A DNA stretch of 64,000 nucleotides, taken from positions 4,668,000-4,731,999 of the forward strand of contig NZ_AP025305.1 of the NCBI RefSeq assembly GCF_036492635.1, read 5' to 3'. How positions within the stretch are numbered: the stretch's first letter is position 1; each line of letters opens with the position of its first letter. Source of the stretch: Aureibacter tunicatorum. GTDB lineage: Bacteria > Bacteroidota > Bacteroidia > Cytophagales > Cyclobacteriaceae. Shown piece after piece: positions 55,204 through 64,000 of this stretch. Below the pieces are notes generated by a model. It was given only the letters and a program-made list of their open reading frames with translations, was not told the DNA's origin and searched no databases. Position numbers and translations under genes: made by a program.

Positions 55204-56967
55204 ATGGCATCCATCATCGAAGCAAAAGAGAACCCAGTTTGCAAGGTCAAAATAGAGGGGAAAGAAATTACGGATTTAGCTTTAAGAAAGGTAAATACCA
55301 TCAAAGCGATCAACAAAGTTCCGATCGCCAAAGTAGTTTTCGCGGATATCTACTCCGCGGAAAAAGATGGAATGCTAAGCAGTTCGATGAAGTCTTTGCA
55401 ACCTGGTTCAAAAGTAGAAATTGAACTTGGATACGAGGAAACTTTAAAACCAGTATTCAAAGGCATAATCACAGGAGTCGACCATAGTATCAATAAACTA
55501 AAAACTGAAATATCTGTCATTTGCAGAGATGAATCTATCAAACTGACTATATCTCCAAAAAACAAAACGTTCTCTGAAAGCAAAGACAGTGACGCATTGT
55601 CAAAAATCATCAAAGACAATGGACTTAAAGGCAAAGTTGAATCCACTAGCGTCAAACATCAAGAATTGATTCAGCATTATTCATCTGACTGGACTTTTTT
55701 ACTGCAAAGAGCTAGAGCAAATAACATGTACGCATTCGTAAGCGATGGTGAAGTGAATGTAAAACCATTGGAATTAACAGGCTCAGCAAAATGTACATTG
55801 ACCTATATAGATAGCCTTATTCGCATCAATACTAAGCAAAATGCAATACATCAAGTTGATAAAATGTCAGCTTTTGCATGGGATGCCTCAGGACAAGCTA
55901 TTTTAGAAGGAAAATCTTCCGGAACCAAAGAGAATAGTATTGGCGACATGGATTCCAAAAAATTAGCGGGAGTGCTAAAGCTAAAAGAATTCAATTTGCA
56001 AAGCGCATCTATAATGGATCAGTCGGAACTGGATAAATGGGCTACATCCATTCATCAGCAAGCGATTGCTTCAAAAATACGCGGAACAGTTGAGTGCTTT
56101 GGGACCTCAGATTTATTGCCTGGAGACATATTCGAGATTAAAGGCATCAGCGCGAAAATTGACGGCAAAGCGCTTGCGGGAAGTGTCGAACATAGCTTGT
56201 CCTCAGGCAAATGGACAACAACTATAGAAATCGGCGTGACGCCTCCTAAAGAAGAAGCCTTAACAGCTCCCGGGTCTGGATTGCTTCCTACAATTTCAGG
56301 ACTCACCAGCGGTGTTGTAAAAGAGCTTGCGAATGACCCTACTGGACTTTTCAAAGTCAGAGTAGCTATTCCAACACTTCAAGAAGACAATATTGGCGTT
56401 TGGGCCAGGCTTGCAACTTTTTACGCGCACAAAGAAGCGGGAAGCTTTTTTATCCCTGAAGTAAATGATGAAGTAATTGTAGGGTTTCTTAATCAAGATC
56501 CAAGAAATCCAGTAATATTGGGAAGTGTGCACAACCCAAAAACAGCGCCTCCTTTTCCATTAACTGAAGATAATTTCCAAAAAGCTATAGTGACAAAAAC
56601 CAAATTAACACTTCAGTTTGACGAGGAAAACAATGCAATCATCATCAATACTCCTGAAAAAAACATGGTAATGCTTAATGATACTGAGAAAACCATTTCG
56701 CTTACCGATCAAAATAAAAATAAAATAGTGATGAGTAAAGATGGCATTGCCATTGAGAGCTGCAAGGATCTCAATATTAAGGTAAAAGGCGCCACAACAC
56801 TCAACTCTACTGGAAAAATAAATATCAAAAGTTCCGCCGACCTCATAGCTGAGGGAATGAATGTTCAAGCAAAAGGCAGCACTAAATTCGCGGCAGAAGG
56901 AGCAATGTGCGAAGTGAAAGGCTCCGCGCAAACAGTGATAAAAGGCGGAATGGTAATGATCAACTAA
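55204..56967 (+). CDS. Spike protein (VgrG-like, Pvc8)
   Basis: The 587-residue protein has a gp27-like region (about 1-340; 'FADIYSAEKDG', 'LQPGSKVEIELGYEETLKPVFKGIITG'). A gp5-type OB domain (about 365-450) has 'GLFKVRVAIPTLQEDNIGVWARL' and 'GSVHNPKTAPP'. A repeating beta-helix-like end ('VMLNDTEKTISLTD', 'NSTGKINIKSSADLIAEG') follows. It forms the trimeric spike under the baseplate. No extra enzymatic domain is seen at its end, so it is a structural spike. A PAAR gene starts 26 bp downstream. Confidence 0.94.
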   Translation: MASIIEAKENPVCKVKIEGKEITDLALRKVNTIKAINKVPIAKVVFADIYSAEKDGMLSSSMKSLQPGSKVEIELGYEETLKPVFKGIITGVDHSINKLKTEISVICRDESIKLTISPKNKTFSESKDSDALSKIIKDNGLKGKVESTSVKHQELIQHYSSDWTFLLQRARANNMYAFVSDGEVNVKPLELTGSAKCTLTYIDSLIRINTKQNAIHQVDKMSAFAWDASGQAILEGKSSGTKENSIGDMDSKKLAGVLKLKEFNLQSASIMDQSELDKWATSIHQQAIASKIRGTVECFGTSDLLPGDIFEIKGISAKIDGKALAGSVEHSLSSGKWTTTIEIGVTPPKEEALTAPGSGLLPTISGLTSGVVKELANDPTGLFKVRVAIPTLQEDNIGVWARLATFYAHKEAGSFFIPEVNDEVIVGFLNQDPRNPVILGSVHNPKTAPPFPLTEDNFQKAIVTKTKLTLQFDEENNAIIINTPEKNMVMLNDTEKTISLTDQNKNKIVMSKDGIAIESCKDLNIKVKGATTLNSTGKINIKSSADLIAEGMNVQAKGSTKFAAEGAMCEVKGSAQTVIKGGMVMIN

Positions 56968-56993
56968 TTTTCAAACTACAAACAAACAAATAT

Positions 56994-57284
56994 ATGCCTC
57001 CAGCAGCAAGACTAACAGATAATCATGTATGCCCTATGGTAACGGGAGTGGTACCGCATGTGGGCGGACCTATTAGTGGCCCAGGTGCTCCAACAGTGCT
57101 GATAGGCGGCAAGCCTGCGGCGAAAGTCGGAGATATGTGTGTTTGCTCTGGTCCTCCGGACTCAATTGTCAAGGGATCAGCGACAGTAATGGTCAGTGGT
57201 ATGCCAGCCGCGAGATTAGGAGATACCACAGCTCATGGCGGAAGCATTGTTTTGGGAGAGCCGACTGTTATGATAGGCGGTTGA
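56994..57284 (+). CDS. PAAR-domain spike tip (Pvc10-like)
   Basis: This 96-residue PAAR protein has 'PAARLTDNHVCPM', GKPAAKVGDMCVC and 'GMPAARLGDTTAHGG', with His/Cys metal ligands that stabilise the conical tip. The open frame begins at 56907 inside the spike gene. The ATG at 56994 gives the standard PAAR length. No C-terminal extension is present, so it carries no fused toxin. It sits between spike and gp25 genes. Confidence 0.94.
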   Translation: MPPAARLTDNHVCPMVTGVVPHVGGPISGPGAPTVLIGGKPAAKVGDMCVCSGPPDSIVKGSATVMVSGMPAARLGDTTAHGGSIVLGEPTVMIGG

Positions 57285-57340
57285 TTTTTCTTGCTTATAC
57301 TATTTATTAAGCATTTTCACTGAGTAAACAAGTCTACAAT

Positions 57341-57754
57341 ATGGAAAATGAATTTAACTTTTTAGGTGTTGGATGGAAATTCCCTCCAGCTTTTGATGAA
57401 GAGCAAGGAACTCCAATTCTCTCCAAGCATCTAACAGATATAAAAGAAAGTCTTCATATATTGCTAAATACTAAACCGGGTGAGAGAGTGATTTTCACGG
57501 AATACGGTTGCAATTTGAGGGAATTCAACTTCAGGAACATTAATGGTCCACTTCTCGAACAAATTCGCCAAAAGATCAAAAAAGCTGTCAAGCGATTTGA
57601 ATCTCGTATTGAGTTGGATGAAGTAAACTTCAATACCAAAGGAGTTCTTGAAGGAACATTGCTCATTAGCCTTGAATATACTGTGCTCATGAGCAATCAA
57701 AAAGATAATCTAGTATTTCCATATTATGTGGAATCAATTAGAAATGAAATATAA
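57341..57754 (+). CDS. GPW/gp25 baseplate wedge protein (Pvc9-like)
   Basis: The 137-residue protein matches gp25. It has 'LTDIKESLHILLNTKPGERVIFTEYGCNLREF', quoted in part, including the conserved GERxxxPxYG-like signature (here GERVIFTEYG), then 'EGTLLISLEYTVL'. It helps start sheath polymerisation at the baseplate. It lies 54 bp before the large baseplate J gene, with no sign of a terminator in between. Confidence 0.94.
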   Translation: MENEFNFLGVGWKFPPAFDEEQGTPILSKHLTDIKESLHILLNTKPGERVIFTEYGCNLREFNFRNINGPLLEQIRQKIKKAVKRFESRIELDEVNFNTKGVLEGTLLISLEYTVLMSNQKDNLVFPYYVESIRNEI

Positions 57755-57808
57755 GGGGCGTAGCTCCGCAACTAGTTTTGCTGATGGCCTAATTTTACAC
57801 CGACGAAA

Positions 57809-60800
57809 ATGAATCAAGAAATATCTTTTTATAAAAGGGAAGGAGTTCTCAGAGAAAAAAGGCAAATATCCTCCACTGATTTCGACTATGCTCAAATAGA
57901 TGAAAGAGATTTAGGAGATATGCTGGTTTACATTCAAGGACTGTCGAAACTACTCAAATTCCACAATGCCGATGACAAAGCTGTGGGTGATCTTTCATTC
58001 TTGCTTAAAGATGAAATGATGGTTTTGGCGGCTATTTCATATTATGACCTCATGGGCAAAGAGGAGCTTTTCCTCTCTCATTTGAAGAAAATAACCAAAT
58101 TCAAAAGAGAACCTAAAAAAAAGGTATATCTTAAAAAATCCATAAAGGAGCTAACTGGTGTATTGAGCAACTTCAATAGCTGGTTGATGCAACTCAACGA
58201 AATTGAGCAGTCGCAATTCGTTGAATCTATGATTCGAAAAGATTTGATTGCCGCCATCAATAGCAAGCTAGCCTATTCCTTGGAGCGCTTTAAAAGAGTG
58301 ATTGATATCTCTTTGGAGAAAAAATGGCTTGACGACATTGACTCGGATAAACAATTTAAAGATTTCAGAAGAAATATTTGGGATATCGTATATGACACGA
58401 ATGACGAAGAACTAAAAAATGTTGAAAGCATTTCAGATCTTAGTCCTGTTATCCAAAGAATATTTCAATCCGTATACGAAGTCATTATCAACATCAAAAA
58501 CAATGCGTATAAATACATGGAAGAATCCTTCCATAAGAATAATCATCAACCTCATATCGCATTGTTATTGACATTTGTTCAGCTATATGGTTATCCTCAA
58601 AACTCGCTGAACAACTTTACAAAAAGGTACTTGGATTACTATTTCGGAACTATATTAAAAATGGTTCCACGCAAAGAAATCAAAGACCAAGTATTCTTGA
58701 ATTTCATTCTTAACAAGGATGCAAATTTCGCCAAAATCAATGAAGACCAGTTGTTTTCTGCTGGCCAAAATGATTCTGGCGAACCGATAGAATATAAAGT
58801 CGACTATCCAATAGTTCTAAATAACATAAAAATAAAAAAAGCGCTTTCTTATTACTTATCCGATCATACATTAAATGATCAAGGAAATGCTAAGAAAATG
58901 ATTTCCAACATTTTCAAGCATGAGATTCCTGTCAAAGAGGATAAAAAAGATGAAAGTTCGAATATTCAAAAAGTCGCTTACCCTCCGTTTGGCGAAAGAC
59001 AAGAATATAAGGGCGAACAAGACCAAGCGATGGATAAAGCTTCTCTTGGCTTCATTGTTTCCAGCCCTGCTCTTTTTCTTAATGAAGGAAAAAGAAACGT
59101 GCAAATTCGTTTTGAAATAGAAAAAGAGAGCTACAAGCACTTTGACAAAATGATAAGATACTCCGAAGCCGACAACAACGACGAGACTGAGGAGAATCTA
59201 GCCAAGGTGCTTAATGACCTTTTCAAACTTCAGATCACTGGAGAAGAAGGTTGGAAAATTATTCCAAACTTTGCTGTCAGCAGAGATGTGAAAGCGTCTA
59301 CTATCAATATCGCTTTCGTCATGGAAGAGAACGATGGCAAAATTGTCAACTTTGACCCCGAAATTCATAAAATGGATGGAGCGCCAATAAAAACCGCCCA
59401 CCCTTCATTGATTCTTCATCTTAATGAAAATGCCTACAGATATGGGTATTCATTCCTGAACAAGCTTCAGCTAAATAATATTTACATTAATACCACCTCT
59501 ACAGGCATTAAGAATATCAGGCTTTACAACAACTTGGGAGAGGTTAGCCAGAGTTCTCCATTTCTTCCTTTTGGCCCTAAGCCGGTAAAAGGAAGTTATC
59601 TGCTTTTGGGCAGCGGCGAAGTATTTATGAAAAAGCTCAAAGAGCTAAAAATAAATATGGAGTGGTATAATCTCACTGAAAACGCGGGAGGCCTTTACGA
59701 AGCCTACAAAGATTATGAACTTGACATTGACAATACTTCTTTTGAAATCAATGTTTCCAATTTGGAGCATGGACAATGGCAACCAGATGTACCTCAGGAG
59801 TTCAAGCTTTTCAGAACAAAAAATACCGGAGATGAGGAAGATCCCGAGCAAAAAGGATATTTGTCCAAGCATACTATCCTAGGAGACATAAATGTCGGAC
59901 AGCTCAAGTTTATTCCAGACTTCAAAAATATTTACAAAGATGTCCATTACGATCATTTAACTCAAAATGGATTCATCAAAATAGAGCTTTCAGGTCCGCA
60001 GCATGGATTTGGCCATGATATTTATCCTTCATTGTTATCTGAAGTGAGCATGCACAATGCCAAGACGAATATCTTGAAGCTCAATAACAATAAGGAACTG
60101 CCAAAAGAGCCTATTACGCCAGAGCTTAAAGCTATTTCCATAGATTATATCGCGGAAACAGTAATTCCTCTGGACAATCACTCCAGCAGTATTGAAAGTC
60201 TGGGCCAAATAGGTGAAGTATTCCATATACTGCCTGATGGACATCAAAAAGTCTTCCCTACAACCGAAAGACAAGAAATAAAAATCATTCCTTCATTTGA
60301 ATATGAAGGCGCGTTGATGTTGGGACTGTTGGGAGTAAAACCAATGCAAACCGTCAGCATACTATTCAATATGCAGGATGAGTCAAGTGCTTCTTCCGAA
60401 GATAATCCTCCGGAAATCAAATGGGAATATCTACATAATAATAAGTGGGGAAGAATCTCGTCTGCCAAGATCTTGATGGATACAACCAACGGTTTCTTAA
60501 AAACAGGCGTGACAATCATTGAACTGCCTTATGAAATCAGCAATGGCAACGACCTATTGGATCCTGAACTATTCTGGATCAGAGCTTCTGTTCAAAACAA
60601 CATACATGTAACATCGCATCTTATTGACATAACGACGCAAGTTGTAACAGCAACGATATTGAAGCCCGAGACGCTTAGCGATCTGCATCCAAACCAAATA
60701 TTGCCTGAGGGAAGCATCAAACGCTCCACCAACAATATTATCGGCGTCCAGAAAGTGGAGCAACCTCTTGATTCTGATGGGGGAATCTCAAAAGAAAATG

Positions 60801-61531
60801 AAACCCAATTCTACACCAGAGTCTCTGAAAGACTAAGGCATAGAGCAAGAGCGGTATCTCCTTGGGACTTTGAGCGATTGATTTTAGATAAATTCCCAGA
60901 AATCGAAAAAGTCACATGCTTGCCTAATATCAACAGCAGGTATGGAAAATCAGGGAATACATTGCTTGTGGTAAGTCCTAAATCAACAAAAGCATTGAAT
61001 AGCGCTGAGCCAATGGTCAACAGCGAAACGCTTTACAATATAAAATCGCACATCAAGAATATTGTATCTCCTTTCATCAAGGTGGAAACAAGAAATCCAG
61101 CTTATGAAAGAGTCAAGGTAATATGCGCGATCAAGTTCAAACATAGCTACAATTATGGTTTCTATCTTCAAAAAGTAAAAGAAGACATCAATAGCTTCAT
61201 TCTTGGAAACAATAAGGGAACGTATGTGGAACTTGGCGGCTCTATAAATGTATCCGATATTGTCAGCTTTATCAAATCATTAGAATATGTTGAATTCATC
61301 ACTAAATTCTCCATGATCCAAACGGCAAAAGGCCTTAACGGAGATCACGTCTTGATAGACACTGCAAGAAAAAGCGAAAATTCAGATATATTGACAGCTA
61401 CGCAACCTTGGGCGGCATTAGTTCCTGCTCAAAATCACCAGATTGAAGTACTGAACGACAGATCGGACAAGGGCATAGATCAAGCAGGTATCACTGATTT
61501 AGAGCTAGGTCAAGATTTTATCATTGACTAA
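57809..61531 (+). CDS. Large baseplate J-like protein (Pvc11-like)
   Basis: The 1240-residue protein resembles Pvc11/Afp11-type baseplate components. It has a long helical N-terminal half, then beta-rich modules. The J-like part near 990-1190 has 'ENETQFYTRVSERLRHRARAVSPWDFERLILDKFPEIEKVTC' (shortened: RLRHRARAVSPWDFERLIL). 'FIKVETRNPAYERVKVICAIKF' and 'GGSINVSDIVSFIKSLEYVEFI' follow, quoted in part. It builds baseplate wedges with the Pvc12-like protein. It is followed after 22 bp by the fibre-like gene. Confidence 0.92.
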   Translation: MNQEISFYKREGVLREKRQISSTDFDYAQIDERDLGDMLVYIQGLSKLLKFHNADDKAVGDLSFLLKDEMMVLAAISYYDLMGKEELFLSHLKKITKFKREPKKKVYLKKSIKELTGVLSNFNSWLMQLNEIEQSQFVESMIRKDLIAAINSKLAYSLERFKRVIDISLEKKWLDDIDSDKQFKDFRRNIWDIVYDTNDEELKNVESISDLSPVIQRIFQSVYEVIINIKNNAYKYMEESFHKNNHQPHIALLLTFVQLYGYPQNSLNNFTKRYLDYYFGTILKMVPRKEIKDQVFLNFILNKDANFAKINEDQLFSAGQNDSGEPIEYKVDYPIVLNNIKIKKALSYYLSDHTLNDQGNAKKMISNIFKHEIPVKEDKKDESSNIQKVAYPPFGERQEYKGEQDQAMDKASLGFIVSSPALFLNEGKRNVQIRFEIEKESYKHFDKMIRYSEADNNDETEENLAKVLNDLFKLQITGEEGWKIIPNFAVSRDVKASTINIAFVMEENDGKIVNFDPEIHKMDGAPIKTAHPSLILHLNENAYRYGYSFLNKLQLNNIYINTTSTGIKNIRLYNNLGEVSQSSPFLPFGPKPVKGSYLLLGSGEVFMKKLKELKINMEWYNLTENAGGLYEAYKDYELDIDNTSFEINVSNLEHGQWQPDVPQEFKLFRTKNTGDEEDPEQKGYLSKHTILGDINVGQLKFIPDFKNIYKDVHYDHLTQNGFIKIELSGPQHGFGHDIYPSLLSEVSMHNAKTNILKLNNNKELPKEPITPELKAISIDYIAETVIPLDNHSSSIESLGQIGEVFHILPDGHQKVFPTTERQEIKIIPSFEYEGALMLGLLGVKPMQTVSILFNMQDESSASSEDNPPEIKWEYLHNNKWGRISSAKILMDTTNGFLKTGVTIIELPYEISNGNDLLDPELFWIRASVQNNIHVTSHLIDITTQVVTATILKPETLSDLHPNQILPEGSIKRSTNNIIGVQKVEQPLDSDGGISKENETQFYTRVSERLRHRARAVSPWDFERLILDKFPEIEKVTCLPNINSRYGKSGNTLLVVSPKSTKALNSAEPMVNSETLYNIKSHIKNIVSPFIKVETRNPAYERVKVICAIKFKHSYNYGFYLQKVKEDINSFILGNNKGTYVELGGSINVSDIVSFIKSLEYVEFITKFSMIQTAKGLNGDHVLIDTARKSENSDILTATQPWAALVPAQNHQIEVLNDRSDKGIDQAGITDLELGQDFIID

Positions 61532-61553
61532 AGCTTATTGAAACGAAAAAACT

Positions 61554-62288
61554 ATGGGTTTACAAAATAGAAATACGCTTAAAACTTACTTCAAAAAAGG
61601 CCAATTGCCTTCGGAAAAGCATTTCAACGACTTGATAGACTCCATGAGCAACAAAGTCGATGATGGTTTATCCAAAAGCTATGAAAACGGCCTGATGCTA
61701 TCTCCTGTTGGAGCGTCAGCAAAACTTATCAGCTTTTACAGAAGTATTGAAGACAAGAATCCCGCATGGAGCATTGGCACAGATTTGTCAAACAGCTCTT
61801 TGCATATCAATAACTTTCAAAGCTTGCCTGTGATTTCCATGCAGCAAAATGGATTTGTCGGTATCAAGAATCCATATCCCAAGCATGAGCTGGATGTGAA
61901 AGGCCTTATCGGACAAGAAGGAAGAATAGGAACTTTAATCAAAAGCTCTATCCCGGCAAACGGCAAATGGCACCCAATCATTGAAAACCTCAATGGCTGC
62001 CATGCATTTGAAATTGTAGCCGGCGTCGGAAAGAAGAAGACTGGTAAATACGCTTTATTGCATGCATTCGCCATTTCAACCTACGGAAAATCCAAGCACA
62101 AGATTGACGTAAGGCAGGCATATTATGGAAGCAGAAGAAATAAAATCGATCTTAGATTCAAGGGTACAACGTACGATTTCTCCCTTGAGATGAGAACAAA
62201 AACAGACTACGATGGAGAATACTTCGTGCACTTCCATGTTTCAAGACTTTGGGATGATGAGTTCATGAACAATTCGCTAAATCAATAA
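61554..62288 (+). CDS. Fibre-like particle protein
   Basis: The 244-residue protein begins with 'TLKTYFKKGQLPSEKHFNDLIDSM', an N-terminal segment seen in Bacteroidota tail-fibre-like proteins. It continues with 'KNPYPKHELDVKGLIGQEGRIG', a fibre-type motif (HELDV...G). The C-terminal globular domain (about 110-244), with Lys/Tyr-rich strands, could bind a receptor. It sits between the Pvc11-like and Pvc12-like genes. Target binding is inferred. No enzymatic motif is visible. Confidence 0.65.
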   Translation: MGLQNRNTLKTYFKKGQLPSEKHFNDLIDSMSNKVDDGLSKSYENGLMLSPVGASAKLISFYRSIEDKNPAWSIGTDLSNSSLHINNFQSLPVISMQQNGFVGIKNPYPKHELDVKGLIGQEGRIGTLIKSSIPANGKWHPIIENLNGCHAFEIVAGVGKKKTGKYALLHAFAISTYGKSKHKIDVRQAYYGSRRNKIDLRFKGTTYDFSLEMRTKTDYDGEYFVHFHVSRLWDDEFMNNSLNQ

Positions 62289-62308
62289 CATACATAACAC
62301 TGAATCTA

Positions 62309-62494
62309 ATGAAAAACATAACACTTAACGTAAGCATAGACGAAGCTAATACAATATTCAAAGCATTGGGCAAGCTTCCTTTTGAAGAGGTTTATGAATT
62401 AATCGGCAAGCTAAACGAACAAGCGAATGAGCAAACTAGCCAGCCGGAAGAGAGCATTTTAAATAGCATCAGCTACGACGTGAACGGTAATTAA
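62309..62494 (+). CDS. Small conserved protein beside baseplate genes
   Basis: The 61-residue protein starts 'MKNITLNVSIDEANTIFKALG' and continues 'LPFEEVYELIGKLNEQAN'. It has the pattern of a short coiled or helical protein found next to phage-tail-like genes. Similar small proteins with LNVxxxEANxILxALG starts occur in Bacteroidota contractile loci, from memory only. It may be a baseplate accessory or chaperone. It lies 20 bp after the fibre-like gene. Confidence 0.6.
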   Translation: MKNITLNVSIDEANTIFKALGKLPFEEVYELIGKLNEQANEQTSQPEESILNSISYDVNGN

Positions 62495-62566
62495 AATTGA
62501 TATTAAATATCAAAACGCCAATTTTCAACTTAAGATTATCACAAAGCAAGACTAAGACGAACACCT

Positions 62567-64000
62567 ATGGAAACTCCATTATTTGAAGAAACGGAAGAAA
62601 ATTTCAAAAATAACAATCTCGGAATAGACGCTCGTTTTCTCTACTCCAGAGGAATCGCCTATCTTCAGCAATTGTCAGGAAGCAAATGGACAGACTATAA
62701 TATTCATGACCCTGGAGTAACCATACTCGAGCAGCTTTGCTTTGCTATTACCGATCTTACCTACAGAACGCGTTTTGATATCAATGATCACCTTCATGAT
62801 CAAAACAATTATCTCAACCTATTCTTAAAGCCGGAAGAAGTGTTTTCATCCAATCCGGTAACTCTCAATGACATCAGAAAAAAGATATTTGATGAAGTAT
62901 TCGAGGTGAACAATGTATGGCTAGAGCCAATCAGCGAGAAAAATTCCCTTTTCAACGGTATTTATCAGTTGATGGTGGATATTGATTCCAACATCAAAGA
63001 TGAAACTAGCAAAAAGGAAATCGTTGACAAAATCGAAGCTATATTCCATGAAAACAGGAATCTTTGCGAAGACATTGAAGACTTGAACGTAATCGATGTC
63101 ATTCCTGCCACATTGCATGCTGATGTGGAAATCAGCCATAATGCCGACCCTGAAGAAATCTTCGCCCGTCTTCTTTTCGAAATTGAGCAATCTTTGAACC
63201 CGGTAGTAAAAATCTACTCCAAGCAGGAGTTATTGGAAGAAGGATATTCTGAAGAGCAAATATATGAGGGGCCATTGCTTGCCAACGGATTTATAAAAGA
63301 TGAGGAACTACAACCCAAGACCACTAAGATCATCATCTCCGATCTTATCAAAATCATCATGCAAATTGATGGAATCACAGGCGTTAAAAACCTCAACATA
63401 GAAACCGAAGGTAAAAAGCACGAAACTCAAGTTCCCATACCGAAAAACAAAAAACTCACGCTGATCAATGATGAAGTGCAAGAGCTAACTTTCGAAAAGC
63501 ACAATGTTCAGTTGTCAAAAGAAGGCATGCCTCAGGACAACTTGAAAATAGCCAATATCGAAAGGCAGCTTAATGAGTTCAAATCCATCTATAAAAGGAA
63601 TATAAAAAGCACCGAATCAAGCGAAGGCATATCTTCCAGCAAGGATCTTAAGAATATAGACAAATACCACTCGATCCAAGAAGATTTTCCATCGCTATAC
63701 GGTATAAGCCACGAAGGACCTACTTATCCAAAAGACTTGGCTTCTCAAGGGAAAGCCAAGCAACTTAAAGCATACCTTGTTCTTTACGAGCAAATAATGG
63801 CTAATTTCCTAAGTCAACTAGGCAGTGTCAAGAAGCTATTCTCATTTGACGACAAAGAGCAGCAATCGTACTTTTATCAAGAACTAACCAATGTTCCTAA
63901 CTTGGATCAAGTGGTTAATACAGAAGATACTGATGAAAAAGTATACCACGAGATGCTTGGTGGACAACCAATACATAAGAATTACGCTAAAGGCCTGAAG
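62567..64000 (+). CDS. Pvc12-like baseplate protein (5' part, truncated by window end)
   Basis: An ATG-started frame stays open to the last base (478 codons seen). The N-terminus 'GSKWTDYNIHDPGVTILEQ' and 'CFAITDLTYRTRFDINDHL' is the signature of the Afp12/Pvc12 baseplate family ('W-x-DYN-x-HDPGxTxLE'). The seen part then holds helical and beta stretches. It would pair with the Pvc11-like product in the wedges. The end, and the missing AAA+ ATPase, should lie beyond the window. Confidence 0.9.
   Translation, partial: METPLFEETEENFKNNNLGIDARFLYSRGIAYLQQLSGSKWTDYNIHDPGVTILEQLCFAITDLTYRTRFDINDHLHDQNNYLNLFLKPEEVFSSNPVTLNDIRKKIFDEVFEVNNVWLEPISEKNSLFNGIYQLMVDIDSNIKDETSKKEIVDKIEAIFHENRNLCEDIEDLNVIDVIPATLHADVEISHNADPEEIFARLLFEIEQSLNPVVKIYSKQELLEEGYSEEQIYEGPLLANGFIKDEELQPKTTKIIISDLIKIIMQIDGITGVKNLNIETEGKKHETQVPIPKNKKLTLINDEVQELTFEKHNVQLSKEGMPQDNLKIANIERQLNEFKSIYKRNIKSTESSEGISSSKDLKNIDKYHSIQEDFPSLYGISHEGPTYPKDLASQGKAKQLKAYLVLYEQIMANFLSQLGSVKKLFSFDDKEQQSYFYQELTNVPNLDQVVNTEDTDEKVYHEMLGGQPIHKNYAKGLK

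Noticed and set aside
49900-64000. Type VI secretion system
   Set aside because: VgrG-like, PAAR and gp25 proteins are shared with T6SS. However, the sheath is one long phage-type protein rather than a TssB/TssC pair, no TssJ, TssL or TssM is present, and DUF4255, LysM and Pvc11/12-type genes point to eCIS.
49900-64000. Prophage or phage tail remnant
   Set aside because: No terminase, portal, capsid, integrase or lysis cassette is visible. The CIS_TMP tape measure, DUF4255 cap and Pvc11/12-type proteins are not those of a typical tailed phage.
1-64000. CRISPR arrays, insertion sequences or rRNA genes
   Set aside because: I looked for regularly spaced repeats, transposase motifs and rRNA-like sequence and saw none. 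The only long repeats are the two tRNA genes and the Ig-domain duplication.

Overview
The window is AT-rich, densely coded DNA from a Bacteroidota chromosome, most likely a marine-type Cytophagales relative. The evidence is the TAnnTTTG-type promoter boxes, a type IX secretion C-terminal sorting domain, PorT-like outer-membrane barrels, a DUF5686 protein with a carboxypeptidase-like regulatory domain, and the CIS_TMP-type tape measure protein. Genus and species cannot be read from the sequence.

Region 1 (1-21.5 kb) is ordinary chromosome. It holds two identical tRNA-Arg(UCU) genes, purK-purE, recJ, a Fur-family regulator and recQ, rpoN with a degenerate PAP2-like membrane protein, cysE, small methyltransferase, redox and phosphoribosyltransferase genes, xth, a hemolysin III family protein, and envelope proteins. 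Several candidate short ORFs and hairpins lie in its gaps.

Region 2 (21.6-64 kb) is a large contractile injection system (eCIS, related to Afp/PVC) locus. The rightward cluster (47.9 kb to beyond the window) encodes a membrane-attached GH18-like protein, a DUF4255 cap protein, an unknown protein, one sheath, two tube proteins, a DUF5908 small protein, a LysM baseplate protein, a VgrG-like spike, a PAAR tip, a gp25 wedge, a Pvc11-like baseplate J protein, a fibre-like protein, a 61-residue protein and the 5' part of a Pvc12-like baseplate protein. The AAA+ ATPase expected in such loci is not in the window. The tape measure gene is on the opposite strand, about 20 kb away. A probable cargo protein with an eCIS-effector-like leader lies just beyond the tape measure gene's 3' end, on the opposite strand.

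Between the tape measure gene and the particle genes, a tightly packed leftward cluster encodes an exported protein, a giant 3240-residue type IX secreted Ig-repeat protein, an MFS-HEAT-cyclic-nucleotide-binding-like fusion, a transmembrane STAND-WD40 NTPase, an outer-membrane barrel and a surface lipoprotein. Together they span inner membrane, periplasm, outer membrane and cell surface. I infer, without direct proof, that they form an envelope sensing or docking module tied to assembly, anchoring or release of the particle. This is the most novel-looking part of the window.
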